A DNA stretch of 64,000 bases from Coffea arabica (lineage: Eukaryota > Streptophyta > Magnoliopsida > Gentianales > Rubiaceae), in contig NC_092326.1 of assembly GCF_036785885.1 (NCBI RefSeq), positions 41,688,287-41,752,286 of the forward strand, read 5' to 3'. A model generated the notes under the pieces. It worked only from the letters and a program-made list of their open reading frames with translations, was not told where the DNA came from and made no database searches. The translations under genes and the position numbers were made by a program. The first letter of the stretch is position 1; every line of letters begins with the position of its first letter. Positions 56,389 to 64,000 of this stretch are shown here, piece after piece.

Positions 56389-57279
56389 GAGCATTTACAA
56401 TGGTTTACACTTTTTAGGATGTGATTCACGTGCCACGTCAGCATTTCACTTTCTTCTTTTTTATTATACTTCCACTCACAATGGATTACACTCCACAAGG
56501 TGTAATAGCATGAGTCTACAATTAAATCAAACATTTATTTTAATAATACATAACTCATATCCCATAAACAAATAAAGTATTTTTTAAAAATAATTTTGTT
56601 ATTTTTAAAAAATAAATTATTAACTTTCATTAAAATTTTTACCTTTTCAATTTTTTATTTTCTAAAAAATAATATTATTAATTTCTAAGTTTGAACAATA
56701 TATCTTTTTCTATCTCTCAAAAATAATATATTGTTATTTTTTGAAAAATAATTATGCAATTATTAAACAAATATGTGATACCTCAAATGCGAAGATATGA
56801 TACGTCCAGAAAATGGGTAATTTGGAAAATTTTGGTGGTTTTGATTTTGTGAGGAGGATGAATTTTCTATATTTGGAGCATTTAACATATTTGTAAAACT
56901 ACTAAAATTCTCATCCATAATCACAAAATATTGAAATTTTAAAAAATTGTGCAAGCAGATTGAGGAAAATGGTGAAAGAGTAAAAGAAATAATAGAGTAG
57001 AATAGCAGGATATGAAAAAAAAAAAAAAAAAAGTCTGTTGCGTGTTTATGTAGAGAATTAAAACATAACCATTGGAAAAAAAAATGAATGTTGCTAACTT
57101 TAACTTGCTGGTATAAATTTTGTCCATTGTAGTTTCAAAAAATTAGTCTGTTACAACTTCAAAAAAATTGGTCTGCTGACACTAGCCCACCTGTTACACA
57201 CATCATCAGAATGATGCATGTAATGGACTCGTATCATGGCAGGCATTACACGTATCATCACACTCCGTTGCAGATGTCC
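56389..57279. mobile_element. PIF/Harbinger-like element, 891 bp
   Basis: Ends GAGCATTTACAATGG and inverted GGACATCTGCAACGG match the family pattern GGGCATCTCCAACGG, with TAA on both sides (56386-56388, 57280-57282). A minus-strand frame (56763-56954) with an Asn/Gln/Pro-rich run (NQNHQNFPNYPF) resembles the N-terminus of Harbinger ORF1 proteins. No transposase remains. Confidence 0.75.
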
Positions 57280-57614
57280 TAACTCGGACATGGGGCTCGT
57301 ACGATTATTAAAAAAACTGTTCAGGTTGGTTTTGTGCAAAATGCATAAGATGTAATTTTATATACATATGGTATAATTCACTTTCAACAACGTACAACTA
57401 TAGAACAAAATTTTGTGAACCCACATATAATGTGAAAAATGATATATGAGATGCAGTCTAGATCTTTTTTTTTTTTTTTTTTTTTACCAAATCTTAATTA
57501 TGAACCTTCAAGAACGGTTGCTGATCCTGCTGCTCCTCTGCCTAACTCGAATTTGAGGCCTCTTCAATTAGGATCCGTCCAGTTTTGTCCAATTGTGCAA
57601 ACTAGTATAATTTT

Positions 57615-57765
57615 GATGCTTTGATAGGTAATATTTGTATAAAAATTATCTGTTTGCATCATAAATATATTCTCAATACACTTTTTTTTTTATTTTTTAA
57701 CGACTTTTTGTTTTATATACATCATTAATTATTTCAAATAAACTCCTATCCAAACACACATGCAT
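57615..57765. mobile_element. Degenerate 160-bp MITE copy
   Basis: The right end reads CTCCTATCCAAACACACATG and the inner TATATACATCATTAATTATT and TTTTTTAACGACTTTTTG follow the family order. The left end is decayed. Confidence 0.5.
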
Positions 57766-58574
57766 ACTAGTTCACACTGAAAATTATTTCAAATATTTTT
57801 CACATAATTGTGAGTTTGTACTAACTGGTTATCATTTTCATTTACATCAAAATTCTACAATCAGTTTACACAATCGAAGAGAACTGTTGAAACTGAAGAG
57901 TCCTTATTTCCGTCTAACTCTTCGTTATCTAGAACTATGATGCGATATATCAAGTTTGAAAAGGTCGTCATGTACCTTTGGAAAAAAAAAATTAAAAAAT
58001 CAAGCTTGCAGTCTGATCATTTGGGGCATTGATCATCACACTTGAGAAGAACCACAGAAAAAAAAAAAAAAAAAAGTAGCAAGTAACAAGATGCTTCACG
58101 ATGTGAAGTAGATAATTCAGATTTCAGCGCTCTAGGCACGCTTCGCGAGAAAAAAACAAATGTTCCTGCACATAATTCCTGCTTCCAGAGAAACGAACAA
58201 ATTAGCGGGATGGGGGTGCAAAACAATGATGATGCTTTTCTATTTGCCATTTTTTTTTTTTTTTTTTTTTGCAGGGGTTTCAAGTCTTCCATCATGGCAG
58301 CAGTCACGGAGCTCTCTCGATATTTTAAATTTGCATTTACGTCCTATGATTTGATACTTTCAGTAATTAAACCTTAAAATATGGTCAAAAATTTATTAAA
58401 AACCTTAAAATGCCCTCATCTAACAAAGTTTAATTTATTCTTTTAAATAATTGTGAAGTAATTTAGCACAATTACAAAGAAATAAGTGACAAGTTTTTTA
58501 TATTCATATTTGTTGTTCAATACTAATCAACCATCATAAAGAAGTAAGTGTAATTTTTGAAACGTTAAAGATGC

Positions 58575-58623
58575 TCAGTGAAATTGAAGGAAATCTCAAG
58601 GGAGGTTTCGGAAATTATGCCTT
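58575..58623. repeat. Terminal piece of a dispersed element (AAACCTCCCTTGAG type)
   Basis: CTCAAGGGAGGTTTCGGAAATTATGCC here is the inverted counterpart of GGGATAATTTCCGAAACCTCC at about 62931-62951. These are ends of one dispersed family in opposite orientation. Whether they bound a single 4.3-kb element is not shown. Confidence 0.5.
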
Positions 58624-58794
58624 GTGCAGAACATGAAGCAATTGAAGAGAATTAATTCAATGTTCAAGTCCATTCATACTCATCAAATGCAACTTTCAAG
58701 TATTCTTTGTGCTTTTCATATGTTTTTCAATGTTTTCGAACTTCGTGAGGTGTCAAAGACCGTCCTTCTCAAGGAATTGTCGCTACATTCTCTC

Positions 58795-59262
58795 TAGGGT
58801 GTTTCGCGAATCGAGCCGATCGCGAGCGGGTCGAATACGAGCTCGACTCGAGCTCGTCAATATCGAGTTCGAGTCGAGGTCGAGCCAATTAAGTCGATCT
58901 CGAACTCGAGCTCGAGTTCAAAAATATTAAGCTCGTTGGCTCGCGAGCTCAATTATATATTTATTTTTTATTTAATAGTAAAATTACATATATATCCCTA
59001 ATATTTTATTATTTATTAAAAAAATATTATTTTATTCATTTTTAAAAATAAATATTTATTTTTTATTTTTTTAAAAATAAAATAATAATAATTTTTTTTA
59101 TTTTTTAAGATCGAGCTCGACTCGAATTTGACTCGAGCTCGAGCTCGAGCTTGATATTTTGAGCTCGTCGAGCTCGAGCTCGAGCTCGAGCTTCACAAAA
59201 TTAACTCGAGCTCGGCTCGTTTAGCCAAAGTTCGGCTCGAGCTCGACTCGTTTGCACCCCTA
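58795..59262. mobile_element. hAT-like MITE with GAGCTCG-rich arms, 468 bp
   Basis: Ends TAGGGTG and CACCCCTA, with arms made of CGAGCTCGA-type units (for example CTCGAGCTCGAGCTCGAGC near 59170-59190) around an AT-rich core. Perfect 8-bp flanks ATTCTCTC at 58787-58794 and 59263-59270 give a hAT-type target duplication. Confidence 0.88.
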
Positions 59263-60300
59263 ATTCTCTCCACCAATATTTCTGATGGTTGACATGTCAC
59301 ATGCAGAAGTACATGACAAAATTAAAAAAGTAATACTGATAACAATAAATCTGCATCAAGAAATAAATGAGTCTAATTTTTTTAAAAAATAAATTAAATG
59401 AGTCTAATTTGTGTTATTGGGTATATGTAACAACACATTAGACCCATCCCTAACCGGGGCACTCATGTAGGCCCAACTTCAAAATATCAATCATTATCGC
59501 GCAATACTAGATCTCTGCCCGAAACCACAACCTGTGAGGTGGCATTCCGCTTGTACGCGGGCTTTTGTTCGGCCACGCACTTTCGATTGTACGAGACCCT
59601 AGTGATCTTTCAGACCCAAAAAAGGTCGATGGCAGCCGTTTCCCCTGCGATCTGCTCTTGCTTTCAGGCAATGTTTTAAAAATCGGACCGTTAATTGAAC
59701 CGGTGAAGTGAAAGAGTCGAGATTCAACCGGTCAGACCGGTTCAACCTCGGTTCAATGAATTTTTTAAAAAATAATTTATATAAATATATATATGTACAA
59801 AATAAGACATGTAATGGACTAATTTAATATATTATATGATGAAAAGTTTACTATTTTTTAATAACTTGGATTTTTAAAAATAAATTTTTTAAATTCTAAG
59901 TTAAAACAAATAAATTTCATCTCAATTTCAATTATATCTAAATCCAACCCCAAAATATCACAATATTTTGAAATTATACAAAATTCATGTATCTGAGAAT
60001 TTAGATATTATGAATTTAAATTTTAATTTACGTTTTGAGATTTAGATATTGCAATTTAAAAAAGAAAATTTGGAGTTCAAAGGAAATCAAGAAAATCGAA
60101 AATAGAAATGTAAACTTGATAAGAAACAAAAAAATAAGATAAAAGTGAGTGGTTGTGGCATTAAATAATTTGGGTTAAAAAAAATTCTTTTTTAACTTTT
60201 TTCAATTTAATGGACAAAAACAAAATTAAAAGATGGAAGAAAACATTAATAAATTAAAAATAAAGAGGTTTGATTAAAAAGGGAGTGACAAAAGAAAAAA

Positions 60301-60304
<4 letters not shown>

Positions 60305-60340
<36 letters not shown>
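60305..60340. repeat. (AG)n microsatellite
   Basis: Eighteen AG/GA units inside the hAT-like element. Confidence 0.95.
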
Positions 60341-60342
<2 letters not shown>

Positions 60343-60450
60343 GAAAATTAAAAAGAAAGAGCCATGAGGGGATGAGATTTTGTAAGAAAAATGGAAAAAA
60401 GAAATATGAGTATTTGCTTTATATAAATAAGTTATCAAAAAAAACTAATA

Positions 60451-60556
60451 AGATGTGATGGTGTAACGGTTAATACATTGGTCTTTTATTACAAAGGTCT
60501 TGGGTTCGAATCTTGATTGTTGCATTTTGCAAAACTAAAAAAAAAAAAAAAAAAAA
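60451..60556 (+). mobile_element. tRNA-related SINE-like insertion, nested
   Basis: A-box TGGTGTAACGG (60459-60469), B-box GGTTCGAATC (60503-60512) with tRNA-like spacing, then a short tail and poly-A (60537-60556). It sits in the arm of the hAT-like MITE. It does not fold as a full tRNA, so a SINE is preferred to a tRNA gene. No target duplication seen. Confidence 0.6.
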
Positions 60557-60744
60557 GAGGAAAGCTGAAAATCGGAAAATCGCCGGTTCAATCCGGTTTG
60601 ACGGTTTTCACGGTTCAACCGGTCTTTGACCGGATTTCTAGCAAAGTCAACAATGTCATTGAATCGGCCGGTGCCATGGCCGGTTCGCGGTTCAACCGGT
60701 CGAACCGGCCGGTCCGATCCGATTTTCAAAACATTGCTTTCAGG

Positions 60745-61100
60745 TGACATGAGAATGCCAGTAAGAAGGGTGATAACAACTTGTGGTTCTATCTCAAAAC
60801 CAGTTGACAATGAATCAATCGTGTGGCCTAAGATCTTATTAACATGTGGTTAGAAATCCTTAGATTATCAACGTGAGTCTCTTAATCACAAGAGAAAACT
60901 ATAAATAGGATATAAATAAATCCAAGTTCCAACTCTGATACATGATACAGAACTTGAAATTTCATCTCAATACTAATTAGCAATGAGTGGAGTGATTAAA
61001 AATATTATTAATGTGGTCGAAAATCCTTAAAGTATCAATATAGGACATTTAGTATCCTATCAAAGAGAAAAATAATACGAAAAAGTTGAGAGGGTTGGGA
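60745..61100. repeat. Degenerate tandem halves
   Basis: Two segments, about 60815-60895 and 60990-61065, share TTATTAA(C/T)(A)TGTGGT, GAAA(A)TCCTTA and (A/T)ATCAA strings, which suggests an old duplication of about 80 bases. No gene is present. Confidence 0.4.
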
Positions 61101-64000
61101 AAGGGATAATAGGATGGTATCAAGGAAAAGGATGGAAAGGGCGAACGGCGGGCTAACGGGGAAGAGGGGGTTGTTGAGGGAAAGCGGTGGCGGTGATTTT
61201 GAGAGTGGAGGTAAAGGGTGGTTAGGAGGGTTGAGATAGGGGAAGGGTTAAACTACAAAATTTTCAGAGCATCTCAAAAAAGTTTTAAAGCGTTAAAAAC
61301 TCCCTGAAAATATCAAATAAAAAAAATTCTCTATAACTGTATCCAAAGTAAAGTGTTTGAAAAAACACTAGTAAACTCACTCAATCTATGCTGAACTATA
61401 TTTAACATTTATAATTGCATATAACTATAATTGCATTTACTCGAATTTCATATGATCTTTTTTCAAGAACAATTATTGCATTCATAACAAATTGTGATCT
61501 TACATTTTTGTGTGTACCTTTCTATTAGAGAAAAGTAATTATATGTACCTATTTTCTTAATTTCTACCTAACATTTGTGAGCTTAAAAGCCTATAATTCA
61601 ATCTCTATAGTTATGCATCTTCTGTGCAATTTTCCCCCCAAATAATCGAACTCATCTATCCTTTGTCAAACTCCCTTTTGCTTTATCTTGTCTTTTAGAC
61701 TCAGTCAAAAAACAAAAAACAAAACAAAAAAAAGCCTATTGCTTAGACCAATCATAGTGATCCAACTTTATAGTCGATGATCCATTTTATGTTCCTTTTC
61801 CAAAAGCATGTGAACAGCAACATATTACTTTCTTGGTCTGCATCACTCAAAAAGACTTGACAAGAATTCAGGTTATTGCTTCCAATCATCCACCATGGTC
61901 CACACACAGTCCAGGCATGAAGATTGTAAAAATATATCGCAATATCGTCTTATAATAGTAGCATTTTACTTCCTAAACCACATCGTTCACCGGATGGTGG
62001 TGGTTAAAATCTATTTATAATTCCCACTATATATCAGCCAGCCACTTACTTTTTGTAACCTTTCGCTCACAAGCTACTTAATTTTGTAAGTATTTTGACT
62101 AGGCCAAACTTTTATTTTACCACCCAATCCAAACCTTCCAGGCCAAACTTCTACTTAACATATGAGTACTCTGTATTACTTGTAAGGGTGATGATTTTGA
62201 ATAATTTTTTGAAAAAAAAAATACCATAACACTTTTTTATGATTTGATGTATGTGAGATGAAAATGTACGATGCAATCAGATGATTGTTTGCAGGAAAAA
62301 GCTATTCAAACACAAGATTTTCTTCGCGATATACATATGTCTGCGCTCCATCAACAAAAGTTAATGAGTTCCTCAATTCACAATAGAAGGGTTTTAGTTT
62401 TCCATCTGTTATGGCTTTGTAACTCCATGCACGCGCCACAGATTCAGCACCAATTTTCCGGACATGTTGTCAGGTTAACCTGAAGGGCAAGCAACAAAAT
62501 GGCTATAACTAAAGAGGCAGTCGAAAAATATCAATATCCAAATTAATACTACCATAAATTGCAATATGATACTTCTGTTTTATGACGAGACATTTCCCCC
62601 TGAACTCGAGCTCCCCTCTGTTTGGTCATTCCACTTTTCCAGGCGTTTCCTGGCTTTCTCCACCTGGCAATGGAAAAGGTCATTTTCCAATTACAGCTTC
62701 TCTACTTGAATTCCAAGTATCAATTTACCATTTTCCCTCTTTCTTAAGCACAGCCAGACATCCCTTTGTCCTTAATATGTAACAACTAAGAACTACTGTT
62801 GTTTGTTGTGGACCAACAGACAGGAGAAGACTTTGATTACTTAATTTTGTCTATATCATTTTGACAAAGTGAATAAAGAATATGTCCAAAAAAAAAAAAA
62901 TTTCAGTGTTTATGCTGCATAAATTTCAAGGGATAATTTCCGAAACCTCCCCTGAGATTACTGACATTTTCACATAGCTCCCTTCAGGTTTAGAAAATTA
63001 CACCAATCTCCCTTGATGCAGTGAAATGACAAGAATGTCCTTCATTAAATAGATAATCTATACCATGTGATTAAACAAAATGGTGAAAGGAAAAAAAAAT
63101 TGTCACTACTACCCATCTTGCCACAAATTCATCAACTACTTATAGTTATTTGTTTCTCCCATCCCCCTTGAGTCCTATCTTTTTTCTCCTTCTTCCCATA
63201 ACCTGTTCCCACCAACCATAATGACAGCAAAGCAATGTCCGCCTCTCTCAGTCTTAGTAATTAGAACCTTTCGATTTTTCAACTTTTCTTATGCTTTGCT
63301 GATGCTAATGACTTGAAATTGCCAAATAATAAATTGAGGTAAGTAGATTTTACTATCAAAATAGATAGAGACGAAGAGGATACTAGCGATAGATTTTTTA
63401 AAAAAAAAACATATGGTTGGAAGGGGAAGAGGTCTAGATGAGGATGCATGCAATTTTGCCTTCTATAAAAATAAATTTTCTTGTATATTAACAGCTGCAT
63501 TTGGGTTTCTTTAATTGATTTGCAATAGTTGATAGTAGTTTGCTATGGATATCGAAGTTGGTCTAGATCCCTAGATGTTGATGGAGTATTACTAAATTGT
63601 ATGCTTTGCTATGTAAAAGCATTGCTCTTTGGTATTGGGGGTTGTAGGCTAGGAAATTGTTTTATGTTTGACAAGATGACAGCCAATGATATCACAGTTT
63701 GGAATTTGAGATTGGTTAATTTTGGATAAGGAATGAAATAGATGAATTGTAGAAACATTTGAGTATTTGAGGTGACTGTTGTAATTGATTTGCACTGAAA
63801 GCATTTGAGCTGAGGTTAGGAATTTTGTGACTGTCCAAATTTTGGGGACTAAGTTGGAGTGAATCTGGGACTCTGCCATACTGTAGGGATGGATTGAGTT
63901 GGGAATGCTTGATTAGTTGCAAAAGTGTATAAGTGGAAAGTGGTGACTAAATTATTTTTCCTTTTTGTTTTCACAATTTAATAGAAGGTTAGTTTAGGAT
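61100..64000. other. Right-end intergenic DNA
   Basis: Holds a degenerate 160-bp MITE copy (62185-62320, ending CTATTCAAACACAAG) and the dispersed-element end at about 62931. The last 500 bases are less AT-biased and could belong to an intron or UTR of a gene beyond the window, but no exon is recognisable. Confidence 0.4.

Larger units (their letters stand above)
59669..60736. mobile_element. hAT-like MITE with GGTTCAACCGG arms, 1068 bp
   Basis: Ends CAATGTTTTAAAAATCGG and inverted CAATGTTTTGAAAATCGG. Perfect 8-bp flanks CTTTCAGG at 59661-59668 and 60737-60744. Arms carry repeated ACCGGTT/GGTTCAACCGG motifs. The core is AT-rich and non-coding. A SINE-like sequence and an AG microsatellite are nested within. 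Confidence 0.88.

Noticed and set aside
60451-60530. A tRNA gene
   Set aside because: A and B boxes are present, but the ends do not form a clear acceptor stem and a poly-A tail follows, so a SINE-like origin fits better.
1-64000. CRISPR arrays, rRNA genes, operons
   Set aside because: Nothing of the kind is visible; the window is plant nuclear DNA and its repeats are transposons and microsatellites.

Overview
This is nuclear DNA from a flowering plant, almost certainly a eudicot. It is AT-rich, has multi-exon genes with GT-AG introns and long intergenic stretches, and carries many small non-autonomous transposons. I cannot fix the genus. Coordinates below were read by hand. Exon joins were chosen so that reading phase is preserved and the protein matches its family.

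Genes in order: (1) 1-9818 (+), the 3' two-thirds or so of an ASPM-like spindle gene (calponin-homology region, IQ motifs, C-terminal ARM-like part; 18 exons, 5' end outside the window). (2) 11062-10475 (-), a two-exon 15.4 kDa class V small heat-shock protein, convergent with ASPM. (3) 14121-12229 (-), an intronless 630-residue MYND zinc-finger protein. (4) 16074-about 20341 (+), an RBP45-type protein with three RRMs. (5) 25468-25791 and 29163-29495 (+), two duplicated small basic proteins of unknown function whose promoters are also duplicated. (6) 38928-47935 (+), a nine-exon HSP70-16 (HSP110-like) gene. (7) 55938-50266 (-), a seven-exon MATE transporter of the DTX36-40 group.

The stretches 20.4-25.4, 26-38 and 56-64 kb are mostly repeats. 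They hold four hAT-like elements with visible ends and 8-bp target duplications, a PIF/Harbinger-like element, a Stowaway-type MITE, two copies of a roughly 640-bp MITE, at least seven copies of a roughly 160-bp MITE, two SINE-like insertions, a purine-rich foldback, and the remains of a Helitron (RPA-like exons plus a hairpin terminus).

The genes do not form a pathway. From memory of Arabidopsis loci, the set matches two segments: ASPM, HSP15.4 and DTX38/39 on chromosome 4, and RBP45B, HSP70-16 and DTX36 on chromosome 1. The window may therefore preserve an ancestral order that Arabidopsis split after genome duplication. I found no clear novel molecular system. The best leads are the duplicated small-gene pair with its conserved promoter, a possible terminal exon split by a MITE (37.9-38.1 kb), the MITE placed next to a MATE splice acceptor, the translatable 87-nt intron in HSP70-16, and the Helitron/RPA remnant.
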